From NCBI RefSeq assembly GCF_001984055.1, contig NZ_LYVO01000023.1, positions 1 to 64,000 of the forward strand: a DNA stretch of 64,000 nucleotides. The letters run 5' to 3'. The notes below the pieces were generated by a model that did no database searches, was not told where the DNA came from, and was given only the letters and a program-made list of their open reading frames with translations. This DNA is from Variovorax sp. KK3 (GTDB taxonomy: Bacteria; Pseudomonadota; Gammaproteobacteria; Burkholderiales; Burkholderiaceae_C). Position numbers and translations under genes: made by a program. Shown in pieces: positions 50,476 through 59,195 of this stretch. Position 1 is the stretch's first letter. Every line of letters begins with the position of its first letter.

Positions 50476-50565
50476 ACCCCCAGGCTCCCCCACTTCGTGT
50501 GGACCGCCAACCTCCTTGCAGGGGGCAACACCAGCGGCCCGGCAAAGCCGGTTCCGCGGTGTTAC
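50476..50565. repeat. GC-rich dispersed intergenic repeat (cruciform-forming)
   Basis: Starts with CCCCCAGGCTCCCCCACTTC next to the Bug stop codon. Its right half folds as AACACC (50527-50532) with GGTGTT (50558-50563), enclosing CCGGCAAAGCCGG (50539-50551). This composition and layout match a dispersed element recalled from many intergenic gaps in Comamonadaceae. It may act as a bidirectional terminator between the convergent Bug and SDR genes. Confidence 0.6.
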
Positions 50566-50586
50566 TGGTAAAGAGTCGACAACAAG

Positions 50587-51351
50587 CTACTGTTCTCTGA
50601 CGTCCGCCACGGGCTTGCTGCCGAAGTCCGCCCGCGCGAGGTAGGCCAGCACCTTCTCCGCGGCCGTCTCGGGGCTGTCGAGCTTGCCCTGCGCCTTGAG
50701 GCCCTCGAATCGCGCGCGATCCGGGAACATCTCGGACTCGGCGCCGCGCAGTTGCACCTGCATGTCGGTGTCGATCACGCCTGGTGCGAGCGAAACGATC
50801 TTCGCGCCGGTGCCCAGCGCCTCTTCCTCCAGCGCCACCGCGCGCGAGAAATGGTCCATGCCGGCCTTGGCCGCGCAGTAAGGCGCCTGGCTGGCCATCG
50901 CGTTGCGGCCCAGGCCCGACGAGATGTTGAGCACCTTGCGCGCGCCGCGCCAGCCGCGGGTGGCGGCGAGGAAGGCGGAGGTCAGCAGCAGCGGCGCCTC
51001 CAGGCCGACGCGCAGCGCCTGCGCCAGCTCGTCCGCCTCGGCCTGCGCCAGCGGCCGCGTGCGGCCCACGGTGCCGGCGTTGTTGATCAGCGTGACGCTG
51101 TCGAAAGTTCTACCGTCCAGGCCACGCAGCCATGCGGCCAGGCGCGTGGCCACGGGCACCGGGTCGGCCAGGTCCTGTTGCCATTGCTCGAGCTCCGCGC
51201 CGGTTTCGCCGGCACGCGCGGCGAGCGCGTCGTCGGCCCGACGTGAAATGCACAGCAGGCGCTGTCCGGGCCGCGCGAGCAGCTGCTCGGCCATGGCGCG
51301 GCCCAGGCCGCGAGAAGCGCCCGTGATGATGGTGAGTTGTGTCGAATTCAT
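50587..51351 (-). CDS. SDR family oxidoreductase (sepiapterin-reductase-like)
   Basis: A 254-residue short-chain dehydrogenase: cofactor loop ITGASRGLGRAMAEQLL (about residues 9-25), ISRR after the second strand (NADP preference), NNAG (about 90-93), catalytic Ser in NISSGLGRN, and YCAAK with Tyr and Lys. The C-terminal part, with VIDTDMQVQLR and the long FEGLKAQGKLDSPETAAEKV, resembles benzil/sepiapterin reductase-like SDRs. Substrate unknown. Confidence 0.88.
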   Translation of the reverse strand: MNSTQLTIITGASRGLGRAMAEQLLARPGQRLLCISRRADDALAARAGETGAELEQWQQDLADPVPVATRLAAWLRGLDGRTFDSVTLINNAGTVGRTRPLAQAEADELAQALRVGLEAPLLLTSAFLAATRGWRGARKVLNISSGLGRNAMASQAPYCAAKAGMDHFSRAVALEEEALGTGAKIVSLAPGVIDTDMQVQLRGAESEMFPDRARFEGLKAQGKLDSPETAAEKVLAYLARADFGSKPVADVREQ

Positions 51352-51451
51352 GCGTGATCTCGTGAAAAGCTGCAGCGGCGGCGATGTGCCGTGCAGGCCC
51401 GATCCTATCGGCGCATTGACGAAACGCGCGGTGCCTTCTTAAAGTCCGCCG

Positions 51452-52093
51452 ATGCCCATTCAATACGAGCCCACACGCGAGGGGCGCCACTTCCTCCGGG
51501 GCTTCGGACTGGACAGCCCCGCGCAGCAGCACCCGGTGATTCGCCCGGGCGGGCTGGGCACCTTCATCCGCCGCCCGCGCGGCGACCGCGAAGGTGCCGC
51601 GGTCACGGCCCGCTTCGAAGCCGCGCAGGGCCGCTGGGGCTTGATTCCGCTGTTCTCCAAGGAACGCGAGTACCCGCACACCTTCGAAGCCCGCGGCGAG
51701 ACGGCCGCGAGCGAGCGCAACTTCTACCAGCCCTGGAAGCGCGGGCACCGCTGCGTGGTGCTGGCCGATGCCTTGTACCGCCGCGGCGACGCCGACGACA
51801 AGATGGTCCGCGTCGAGCGTGCCGACGGCCAGCCGCTGGCGATGGCGGGCCTGTGGAACGGCTGGCGCGCACCCGACGGCGAATGCGTGGAAAGCTTCGC
51901 GCTGATCACGCTGCCGGCCGTCGAATCGCCGACGCACCGCCGCGTGGTCTTCCTGCGCGAGGCCTGGGTCGACGACTGGCTGCATTGCCCCGTCGAGGAA
52001 ACGGCCGCCTACCTGCGGCCCTACGCGCTCGACAAACTGGTGCGCCGCACGTTGGTGCGCGACCCCGACATCCCGCTGCCCCAACGCGCCTGA
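51452..52093 (+). CDS. SRAP/YedK-fold protein lacking the catalytic Cys2
   Basis: A 213-residue protein recognisable as SOS-response-associated peptidase (HMCES/YedK) family by RWGLIPLFSK (61-70), the HTFEARGETAASERNFYQPW block (76-95), LADALYRRGD, AMAGLWNGW (130-138) and TLPAVESPTHRRVVFL (about 153-168). YedK crosslinks abasic DNA with Cys2, aided by Asn75, Glu105 and His160. Here the start is MPIQYEP (no Cys), the Asn position reads Glu79, and the Glu position reads Arg (LYRR); only the His (162) is kept. An in-frame TAA 12 nt upstream rules out a longer N-terminus. Probably a divergent, non-crosslinking member. Confidence 0.75.
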   Translation: MPIQYEPTREGRHFLRGFGLDSPAQQHPVIRPGGLGTFIRRPRGDREGAAVTARFEAAQGRWGLIPLFSKEREYPHTFEARGETAASERNFYQPWKRGHRCVVLADALYRRGDADDKMVRVERADGQPLAMAGLWNGWRAPDGECVESFALITLPAVESPTHRRVVFLREAWVDDWLHCPVEETAAYLRPYALDKLVRRTLVRDPDIPLPQRA

Positions 52094-52103
52094 ACGACCC
52101 CGC

Positions 52104-52838
52104 TCACTGCGCGCGGCCCGAGCCGCCCTCGCGCAACGCCGCGAGGTCGAGCACGCGCAGGCCGCCGTATTCGACACGGATCGCGCCCTGCGTCTGCAGC
52201 GTCTGCAGCGCCTCGTTGACGCGCTGGCGCGAAAGCCCGATCAGGTAGGCCAGCTCCTGCTGCGTGATGCGCAGCAGTTCGCCCACGCCGGGAAACAGCA
52301 CCGGGTTGAACAGCGCCGCCAGGTTGCGCGCCACCCGGGCATCGGGGTCGTTGAGCCGGTCGGCCTCGCGTGCCGCGATGAACTGCGCGAGCCGCTCGTT
52401 GAGCTGGTTCATCACGAAGCGGTTGAAGCCGATCGAATGGTCCAGCAGCCAGTGGAAGTCGTCCACCGGCAACCCAGCGACCACGCTGCGGCGCAGGGCC
52501 TGGATGTTGTAGCGGTAGGGCTCGCGCTTGAGCGCCGTGCCCTCGCCGAACCAGCCGCCGGGCGGCAGGCCGCTGTAGGTCATCGAGGTGCCGTCGGCGT
52601 TGTCGTTGCTCATCTTGAGCAGGCCCTCGACCACGCCGAACCAGTAGGTCGGCGAGCGGCCGATGCGGCAGACCAGGTCGCCGGGTTCGGCGTCGCCTAC
52701 CACCACCGCGGCCTCCGCACGGCGCCGCTCGGTGGGCGTGAGCGTGTGCATCCACGGGATGTTGTGCACCTCTTCCGCGGTGGCCGGCCGCACGCGGTCG
52801 CGCAACGAAGAAGTGCCGGTGTTCGCGCCGGGAATCAT
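52104..52838 (-). CDS. Crp/Fnr-family transcriptional regulator
   Basis: A 244-residue regulator: cyclic-nucleotide-binding-like beta-roll (EPGDLVCRIGRSPTYWFGVV, LPPGGWFGEGTAL), dimerisation helix, and C-terminal helix-turn-helix ITQQELAYLIGLSRQRVNEA. The phosphate-binding-cassette arginine of CRP is not evident, and Fnr-type Cys residues are missing, so the effector is unknown. Its divergent neighbour is the acyl-CoA ligase/ABC importer operon, with a candidate operator in between. Confidence 0.9.
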   Translation of the reverse strand: MIPGANTGTSSLRDRVRPATAEEVHNIPWMHTLTPTERRRAEAAVVVGDAEPGDLVCRIGRSPTYWFGVVEGLLKMSNDNADGTSMTYSGLPPGGWFGEGTALKREPYRYNIQALRRSVVAGLPVDDFHWLLDHSIGFNRFVMNQLNERLAQFIAAREADRLNDPDARVARNLAALFNPVLFPGVGELLRITQQELAYLIGLSRQRVNEALQTLQTQGAIRVEYGGLRVLDLAALREGGSGRAQ

Positions 52839-52869
52839 CGGGAAACTCCGGGGAGTAGTGTCCCTAGGA

Positions 52870-52898
52870 TTGTCGTTCAAACGACAAGTCGACGACAA
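52870..52898. promoter_or_regulatory. Candidate operator for the Crp/Fnr regulator
   Basis: TTGTCGTT (52870-52877), CA, AACGACAA (52880-52887): an 8-bp inverted repeat, followed by a repeated half-site ACGACAAG at 52892-52899 spaced 12 bp from the first. It sits 31 bp upstream of the regulator start and 35 bp before the ligase start, a good position for autoregulation and control of the operon. Confidence 0.6.
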
Positions 52899-52922
52899 GC
52901 GCGGTTCTACAGTCCGCCCATC

Positions 52923-54881
52923 GTGCAAAGCAACGCCAACACCTTCCCCCGCCTGCTGCTGGCCCATGCGCAGAGCCAGCCCGACGCGCCGGCCGTGCGT
53001 GAAAAGGACCTGGGCATCTGGCAGACCTGGACCTGGTCGGCCGTGGCCCGCGAGGTGCGTGAGATCGCCTGCGGGCTTGCGAGCCTGGGCTTCGCGCCCG
53101 GCCACAACCTCGCGATCGTCGGCGCCAACCGGCCGCACCTGTACATGGCGGTGGTGGCGGCGCAAAGCCTGCGCGGCGTGCCGGTGCCGCTCTACCAAGA
53201 CGCGGTGGCGGCGGAGATGGTCTTCATGCTCGAAGACGCCGCCATCGACTTCGTGATCGCCGAAGACCAGGAGCAGGTCGACAAGCTGCTCGAATGCCGC
53301 GAGCTGCTGGCCGCGCAAGGCAAGCAGGGCCTGCGCCACATCGTGTACGACGACCCGCGCGGCCTGCGCCACTACGACCAGCCGGGCCTGATCGGCTACG
53401 AGCAGCTGCGCGAACTCGGCCGAGCCTATGACGCAGCGCACAAGGGCTTCTTCGAGCAAAGCGCGAACGCGGTCGAGCCCGGCGACGTGGGCGTGATCCT
53501 CTACACCTCGGGCACCACCGGCCGGCCCAAGGGCGTGTGCCAGACGCATGCGAGCTTCATCGCGGCGGGCCGCGGCGGCGTCGACACCGACAAGCTGGGC
53601 CCCGGCGACAACATCATGAGCTACCTGCCCATGGCCTGGGTCGGCGACCACCTGTTCTCGGTGGCGCAGTGGCTGGTGGGCGGCTTCACGCTCAACTGCC
53701 CCGAGTCGTCGGCCACCGTGATGAACGACATGCGCGAGATCGGGCCCAGCTACTACTTCGGCCCGCCACGCACTTTCGAAGGGCTGCTCACCGCCGTGTC
53801 GATTCGCATGGAAGACGCGGCCGCGCCCAAGCGCTGGCTGTACGCGAAGTTCATGGCGCTCGCGCAGCGCGTGGGCGCCGACATCCTCAACGGCCAGCAG
53901 GTGGGCCTGGGCGATCGCCTGCTCTACAAGGTGGGCGACCTCGTGATCTACGGGCCGCTGCGCAACGTGCTCGGCATGAGCCGCATCCGCGTGGCCTACA
54001 CCGCGGGCGCGGCGATCGGGCCCGACCTGTTTCGCTTCTACCGCTCGATCGGCGTCAACCTCAAGCAGTTCTACGGCCAGACCGAGACCTGCGCCTACGT
54101 GTGCCTGCAGCAGGACGGCAAGGTCAAGCTGCAGACGGTGGGCAGCGCGGCGCCCGGCATCGAGCTGCGCATCGCGCCCGACGGCGAAGTGCTGGTGCGC
54201 GGCGTGTCGGTGCTCAAGGAGTACTACAAGCGGCCCGACGCCACGGCCGAGGTGCTCGATGCCGAGGGTTACTTCCACACCGGCGACGCCGGCGTGATCG
54301 ATGCCGAGGGGCACCTGCGCATCATCGACCGCGCCAAGGACGTGGGCAAGCTCTCGGGCGGCGCGATGTTCGCGCCCAACTACATCGAGAACAAGCTCAA
54401 GTTCTTTCCGCAGATCAAGGAAGCCGTGTGCTTCGGCCACGGCCGCCAGGAGGTCTGCGCCGCCATCAACATCGACTACGAGGCCGTGGGCAACTGGGCC
54501 GAGCGGCGCGGCCTGCCCTACGGCGGCTACGTGGACCTGGCCGGCAAGCCCGAGGTGCTGGAGCTCATCGCCGAATGCGTGGCCAAGGTCAATGCCGACC
54601 TGGCGAGCGAAGAAGGCATGGGCGACACGCAGATCGCCCGCTTCCTGGTACTGCACAAGGAACTCGACCCCGATGACGACGAGCTGACCCGCACACGCAA
54701 GGTGCGGCGCGGCTTCATCGCCGAGAAGTACCGCGTGCTGGTCGATGCGCTCTACGGCGGCAAGGCCGAACAGTACATCGAGACGCAGGTCAAGTTCGAG
54801 GACGGACGCACCGGCATGGTCAGCGCCACGCTGAAGATCGTCGAGGCCAAGCGCTTCCCACCGATGAAGGCCGCCGCATGA
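52923..54881 (+). CDS. Long-chain-type acyl-CoA synthetase (AMP-binding enzyme)
   Basis: A 652-residue ANL-superfamily ligase that makes acyl-CoA via acyl-AMP. Motifs: P-loop YTSGTTGRPKGV (194-205), A5-type GQTETCAYVCLQ, and YFHTGDAGVIDAEGHLRIID leading to DRAKDVGKLSGG. Similar enzymes are found next to branched-chain-type ABC importers in beta- and alphaproteobacteria and activate aromatic or fatty acids. GTG start (VQSNANTFPRLLLAH) has no good ribosome-binding site, but upstream codons do not match the family. Stop overlaps livG start by 4 bp. Confidence 0.9.
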   Translation: MQSNANTFPRLLLAHAQSQPDAPAVREKDLGIWQTWTWSAVAREVREIACGLASLGFAPGHNLAIVGANRPHLYMAVVAAQSLRGVPVPLYQDAVAAEMVFMLEDAAIDFVIAEDQEQVDKLLECRELLAAQGKQGLRHIVYDDPRGLRHYDQPGLIGYEQLRELGRAYDAAHKGFFEQSANAVEPGDVGVILYTSGTTGRPKGVCQTHASFIAAGRGGVDTDKLGPGDNIMSYLPMAWVGDHLFSVAQWLVGGFTLNCPESSATVMNDMREIGPSYYFGPPRTFEGLLTAVSIRMEDAAAPKRWLYAKFMALAQRVGADILNGQQVGLGDRLLYKVGDLVIYGPLRNVLGMSRIRVAYTAGAAIGPDLFRFYRSIGVNLKQFYGQTETCAYVCLQQDGKVKLQTVGSAAPGIELRIAPDGEVLVRGVSVLKEYYKRPDATAEVLDAEGYFHTGDAGVIDAEGHLRIIDRAKDVGKLSGGAMFAPNYIENKLKFFPQIKEAVCFGHGRQEVCAAINIDYEAVGNWAERRGLPYGGYVDLAGKPEVLELIAECVAKVNADLASEEGMGDTQIARFLVLHKELDPDDDELTRTRKVRRGFIAEKYRVLVDALYGGKAEQYIETQVKFEDGRTGMVSATLKIVEAKRFPPMKAAA

Positions 54882-55723
54882 ACGCGCAGAACATCACCGA
54901 GGCCGCGATGCTGGCCGGCGCCACGGGTGCAGGCACGGCCCGCGGCCGCCGCACCGGCGACGTGATCCTCGACGTGAAGAACATCTCGCTGTCCTTCGGC
55001 GGCGTGAAGGCGCTGACCGACATCAGCTTCGACGTGCGCGAGCACGAGGTGCGCGCCATCATCGGCCCCAACGGCGCGGGCAAGAGCTCGATGCTCAACT
55101 GCATCAACGGCGTGTACCAGCCGCAGCAGGGCTCCATCACCTTCCGCGGCAAGACCTTCAAGCACATGAACTCGCGCCAGGTGGCCGAGATGGGCGTGGC
55201 CCGCACCTTCCAGAACCTGGCGCTGTTCAAGGGCATGAGCGTGCTCGACAACATCATGACGGGCCGCAACCTCAAGATGAAGAGCGGCCTGCTCGCGCAG
55301 GCCTTCCGCTTCGGTCCGGCCGAGCGCGAAGAGCTGGCGCAGCGCGAGTTCGTCGAACGCATCATCGACTTTCTCGAGATCCAGCTGTACCGCAAGACGC
55401 CGGTGGGCCGTCTGCCCTATGGCCTGCAGAAGCGCGTGGACCTGGGCCGCGCGCTCGCGATGGAGCCGCAGGTGCTGCTGCTCGACGAGCCGATGGCCGG
55501 CATGAACGTCGAAGAGAAGCAGGACATGAGCCGCTTCATCCTCGACGTGAACGACGAGTTCGGCACCACCATCGTGCTGATCGAGCACGACATGGGGGTG
55601 GTGATGGATATCTCCGATCGCGTGGTGGTGCTGGACTACGGCAAGAAGATCGGGGACGGCACGCCCGATGAGGTACGGAGCAACGAAGACGTGATTCGGG
55701 CGTACCTCGGCACGGAGCATTGA
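54878..55723 (+). CDS. livG: Branched-chain-type ABC transporter ATP-binding protein (LivG-like)
   Basis: A 281-residue ABC ATPase of the HAAT family. Walker A GPNGAGKSS (63-71), signature region LPYGLQKRVDLGRAL, Walker B QVLLLDEPMAGM, H-loop LIEHDMGVVMDI. Compared with usual LivG (about 255) it has an extra N-terminal 25 residues (MNAQNITEAAMLAGATGAGT...). It powers uptake of the substrate through LivH/LivM. The symbol indicates family, not a proven amino-acid substrate. Confidence 0.93.
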   Translation: MNAQNITEAAMLAGATGAGTARGRRTGDVILDVKNISLSFGGVKALTDISFDVREHEVRAIIGPNGAGKSSMLNCINGVYQPQQGSITFRGKTFKHMNSRQVAEMGVARTFQNLALFKGMSVLDNIMTGRNLKMKSGLLAQAFRFGPAEREELAQREFVERIIDFLEIQLYRKTPVGRLPYGLQKRVDLGRALAMEPQVLLLDEPMAGMNVEEKQDMSRFILDVNDEFGTTIVLIEHDMGVVMDISDRVVVLDYGKKIGDGTPDEVRSNEDVIRAYLGTEH

Positions 55724-55727
55724 CACC

Positions 55728-56657
55728 ATGGGCTTTTTTCTCGAAACCCTCTTCGGCGGCCTCATGGTCGGCATGCTGTATTCGCTGATCGCGATCGGCT
55801 TCGTGCTGATCTACAAGGCCTCGGGCGTCTTCAACTTCGCGCAGGGTGCGATGGTGCTGTTCGCGGCGCTCGCGATGGCGCGCTTTGCCGAATGGCTGCC
55901 ACGCTGGCTCGGCTTCGAAAGCCTGGTGCTGGCCAACGTGCTGGCCTTCGTCGTCGCCATGGCCATCATGATCGTGGTGGCCTGGCTCATCGAGCGGCTG
56001 GCGCTCAGCAAGCTGGTCAACCAGGAAGGCATCACGCTGCTGATGGCCACGCTGGGCATCGCCTACTTTCTCGACGGCCTGGGCCAGACGCTCTTCGGCA
56101 ACGACATCTACAAGATCGACGTCGGCATGCCCAAGGAGCCGCTGATGGTGATGGAAGGCACCTTCCAGGGCGGCCTGCTGCTGAGCCAGGAAGACCTGAT
56201 CGCCGCCGGCGTGGCTGCCGCGCTGGTCGCGGTGCTGGCGCTGTTCTTCCAGAAGACGGCCACGGGCCGCGCGCTGCGCGCGGTGGCCGACGACCACCAG
56301 GCCGCGCAGTCGATCGGCATTCCGCTCAACCGCATCTGGGTCATCGTGTGGTCGGTGGCGGGCTTCGCGGCGCTGGTGGCCGGGATCATCTGGGGATCGA
56401 AGCTCGGCGTGCAGTTCTCGCTGTCGCTGGTGGCGCTGAAGGCGCTGCCGGTGGTCATCCTCGGCGGGCTGACCTCGGTGCCGGGCGCGATCATCGGCGG
56501 GTTGTTGATCGGCGTGGGCGAGAAGCTTTCCGAGATCTACCTGGGCCCGATGCTGGGCGGTGGCATCGAGATCTGGTTTGCCTACGTGCTGGCCCTCGTC
56601 TTCCTTCTCGTGCGGCCGCAGGGCCTCTTCGGCGAGAAGATCATCGATCGCGTCTAG
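55728..56657 (+). CDS. livH: Branched-chain-type ABC transporter permease (LivH-like)
   Basis: A 309-residue inner-membrane permease with about eight hydrophobic segments. Family motifs include LIAIGFVLIYKASGVFNFAQ near the N-terminus, GRALRAVADDHQAAQSIGIP in the coupling region, and VILGGLTSVPGAIIGGLLIG near the C-terminus. Four nt after livG. Confidence 0.94.
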   Translation: MGFFLETLFGGLMVGMLYSLIAIGFVLIYKASGVFNFAQGAMVLFAALAMARFAEWLPRWLGFESLVLANVLAFVVAMAIMIVVAWLIERLALSKLVNQEGITLLMATLGIAYFLDGLGQTLFGNDIYKIDVGMPKEPLMVMEGTFQGGLLLSQEDLIAAGVAAALVAVLALFFQKTATGRALRAVADDHQAAQSIGIPLNRIWVIVWSVAGFAALVAGIIWGSKLGVQFSLSLVALKALPVVILGGLTSVPGAIIGGLLIGVGEKLSEIYLGPMLGGGIEIWFAYVLALVFLLVRPQGLFGEKIIDRV

Positions 56658-56674
56658 GCAGGCATCGAATCACC

Positions 56675-57739
56675 ATGCTCTACAGAGAAAACGGCCAGTT
56701 CAAGTCGACCTACCGCGCCGACCAGCAGGTCTTTCCGATCCTGCAAGACCGCGTGCTGATGCTGGCGCTGCTGGCCTTCGCCTTCGCGGTGGTGCCGATG
56801 TTCGCGTCGGAGTATTTTTTCCGCGCGATCCTGATTCCCTTCCTGATCCTGTCGCTCGCCGCGCTGGGCCTGAACATCCTGGTGGGCTACTGCGGGCAGA
56901 TTTCGCTGGGCACCGGTGCCTTCATGGCGGTGGGCGCCTATGCGGCCTACAACTTCCACGTGCGCATCGACGGCATGCCGCTGCTCGTGTCGCTGCTGCT
57001 GGGCGGGCTGTGTGCCACGGTGGTGGGTGTGTTCTTCGGCATACCCAGCCTGCGCATCAAGGGGCTGTACCTGGCGGTGGCGACGCTGGCGGCGCAGTTC
57101 TTCCTGGATTGGGCTTTCCTGCGCATCAACTGGCTCACCAACAACTCGGCCTCCGGCTCGGTCAGCGTGGCGGGCCTCAACATCTTCGGCCTGCCGGTGG
57201 AGACGGCGACGCAGAAATACCTGCTGTGCCTGGCGCTGCTGGTCGTCTTCGCGATGCTGGCCAAGAACCTGGTGCGCAGCGCCATCGGCCGCGAATGGAT
57301 GGCGATGCGCGACATGGACGTGGCGGCCGCGGTGATCGGCATCCGCCCCGTCTACGCCAAGCTCACGGCCTTCGCGGTCAGTTCGTTCATCGTCGGCGTG
57401 GCGGGTGCGCTGTGGGGCTTCGTGCACCTGAGCACCTGGGAGCCGGCGGCCTTCAACATCGACCGGTCGTTCCAGCTGCTCTTCATGGTGATCATCGGCG
57501 GGCTGGGCTCGATCATGGGCAGCTTCTTCGGTGCGGCCTTCATCGTGCTGCTGCCCATTCTGCTCAACCAGATCCCGGGCTGGTTCGGCGTGTCGATGTC
57601 GACCGCGCTGGCATCGCACCTCGAGTTCATGATCTTCGGCGCACTGATCGTCTTCTTCCTGATCGTGGAGCCGCACGGCCTTGCGCGGCTCTGGTCGACC
57701 GCCAAAGAGAAGCTGCGCCTCTGGCCTTTCCCGCATTGA
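56675..57739 (+). CDS. livM: Branched-chain-type ABC transporter permease (LivM-like)
   Basis: A 354-residue permease. After a soluble N-terminal segment (MLYRENGQFKSTYRADQQVF) come about nine hydrophobic segments, with LNILVGYCGQISLGTGAFMA, the coupling motif REWMAMRDMDVAAAVIGIRP and VIIGGLGSIMGSFFGAAFIV. Pairs with LivH. Located 17 nt after livH. Confidence 0.94.
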   Translation: MLYRENGQFKSTYRADQQVFPILQDRVLMLALLAFAFAVVPMFASEYFFRAILIPFLILSLAALGLNILVGYCGQISLGTGAFMAVGAYAAYNFHVRIDGMPLLVSLLLGGLCATVVGVFFGIPSLRIKGLYLAVATLAAQFFLDWAFLRINWLTNNSASGSVSVAGLNIFGLPVETATQKYLLCLALLVVFAMLAKNLVRSAIGREWMAMRDMDVAAAVIGIRPVYAKLTAFAVSSFIVGVAGALWGFVHLSTWEPAAFNIDRSFQLLFMVIIGGLGSIMGSFFGAAFIVLLPILLNQIPGWFGVSMSTALASHLEFMIFGALIVFFLIVEPHGLARLWSTAKEKLRLWPFPH

Positions 57740-57794
57740 TTTCTCGTTCATCCCGCATCGATTCAACCGGCACCTTCAACAACAGGAGACACGC

Positions 57795-59111
57795 ATGAAG
57801 CTGAAATCACTCGCACTCGCCGTCGCTGCCATCTCGGCGCTGGCCGGCACGGCGCCGGCCTTCGCGCAGGCCAAGGAGCAGTTCTTCCCGCTGCTGGTCT
57901 ACCGCACGGGCCCCTATGCGCCCAACGGCACGCCGTGGGCCAACGGCAAGCAGGACTACATCAAGCTGATCAACGCGACCGGCGGCATCAACGGCGTGAA
58001 GATCTCGTACGAAGAATGCGAAACCGGCTACGCCACCGACAAGGGCGTCGAATGCTACGAGCGGCTCAAGAACAAGGACGCGACGCTCTTCGATCCGCAG
58101 GCCACCGGCATCACCTTCGCGCTGACCGACAAGGCACCCGTCGACAAGATCCCGCTGATCACGCTGGGCTATGGCCTCTCGGCCTCGCAAGACGGCAGCG
58201 TGTTCAAGTGGAACTTCCCGCTCATGGGCAGCTACTGGACCGCGGCCGACATCCTGATCCAGCACATCGCCAAGAAGGAAGGCGGTGCCGACAAGCTCAA
58301 GGGCAAGAAGATCACGCTGGTCTACCACGACTCGCCCTTCGGCAAGGAGCCGATTCCGCTGCTGCAGGAGCGCGCCAAGATGAACGGCTTCGAGCTGTCG
58401 CTCATCCCAGTGGCCGCGCCCGGCATCGAGCAGAAGTCGGCCTGGCTGCAGGTGCGCCAGCAGCGGCCCGACTACGTGCTGCTGTGGGGCTGGGGCGTGA
58501 TGAACTCCACCGCCCTCAAGGAAGCCGTGGCCACCGGCTACCCGCGCGAGAAGATGTACGGCGTGTGGTGGGCCGGCGCCGAGCCCGACGTGAAGGACGT
58601 GGGCGCCTCGGCCAAGGGCTACAACGCGCTGGCGCTCAACACCTCGGGCACGCAGCCGAAGGTGATCCAGGACATCCTGAAGAACGTGCACGACAAGAAC
58701 CAGGGCACCGGCCCGCGCGACGAAGTCGGCTCGGTGCTCTACACGCGCGGCCTGATCATCCAGATGCTCGGCGTCGAAGCCGTGCGCCGTGCGCAGGAGC
58801 GCTTCGGCAAGGGCAAGGTCATGACCGGCGAGCAGGTGCGCTGGGGCCTGGAGAACCTGGCGCTCGACCAGAAGAAGCTGGACTCGCTGGGCTTCTCTGG
58901 CGTGCTGCGGCCGATCAGCACCTCGTGCCAGGACCACATGGGCTCGACCTGGGCGCGCGTGCACACCTGGGACGGCGCCAAGTGGGGCGGCATGTCCGAC
59001 TGGTACCAAGCCGACGAGCAGATCATCAAGCCGATGGTGAAGCAGGCCGGTGACAAGTACGCGGGCGAAAAGAAACTCACCAAGCGCGAAGCCTCTGACT
59101 GTGCCGCATGA
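57795..59111 (+). CDS. ABC transporter substrate-binding protein (HAAT family)
   Basis: A 438-residue periplasmic binding protein, signal peptide ending APAFA|QAKEQ. It is longer than LivJ (about 370). Sequence includes FFPLLVYRTGPYAPNGTPWA near the ligand cleft, INGVKISYEECETGYATDKG, and a likely hinge near VYHDSPFGKEPIPLLQERAK. It has Cys in YEECETGY and VECYERL, possibly a disulfide, and two near the C-terminus (TSCQDH, SDCAA). The genomic link with two acyl-CoA ligases suggests an aromatic or fatty acid ligand. AGGAGA precedes the ATG. Confidence 0.9.
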   Translation: MKLKSLALAVAAISALAGTAPAFAQAKEQFFPLLVYRTGPYAPNGTPWANGKQDYIKLINATGGINGVKISYEECETGYATDKGVECYERLKNKDATLFDPQATGITFALTDKAPVDKIPLITLGYGLSASQDGSVFKWNFPLMGSYWTAADILIQHIAKKEGGADKLKGKKITLVYHDSPFGKEPIPLLQERAKMNGFELSLIPVAAPGIEQKSAWLQVRQQRPDYVLLWGWGVMNSTALKEAVATGYPREKMYGVWWAGAEPDVKDVGASAKGYNALALNTSGTQPKVIQDILKNVHDKNQGTGPRDEVGSVLYTRGLIIQMLGVEAVRRAQERFGKGKVMTGEQVRWGLENLALDQKKLDSLGFSGVLRPISTSCQDHMGSTWARVHTWDGAKWGGMSDWYQADEQIIKPMVKQAGDKYAGEKKLTKREASDCAA

Positions 59112-59117
59112 CGAATC

Positions 59118-59180
59118 GGCGGCTCGCAAGAGCCGCCATTCGCAAGCGCCCCGCGCGCAGTGCGCGCTGCGCTTGCGAAT
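59118..59180 (+). terminator. Tandem hairpins between binding-protein gene and livF
   Basis: Hairpin 1: GGCGGCTC (59118-59125), GCAA loop, GAGCCGCC (59130-59137). Hairpin 2: ATTCGCAAGCGC (59138-59149) with GCGCTTGCGAAT (59169-59180). Neither is followed by a U-tract. Directly after a binding-protein gene such structures often protect the upstream mRNA or reduce read-through, giving more binding protein than ATPase. Here they sit immediately before livF. Confidence 0.5.
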
Positions 59181-59195
59181 GACCGAGACCACTCC

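Noticed and set aside
52104..54656. 850-codon minus-strand frame covering the Crp/Fnr gene and much of the acyl-CoA ligase
   Set aside because: Only its last 244 codons (from the Met at 52838) show a family; the upstream part is antisense to the ligase.
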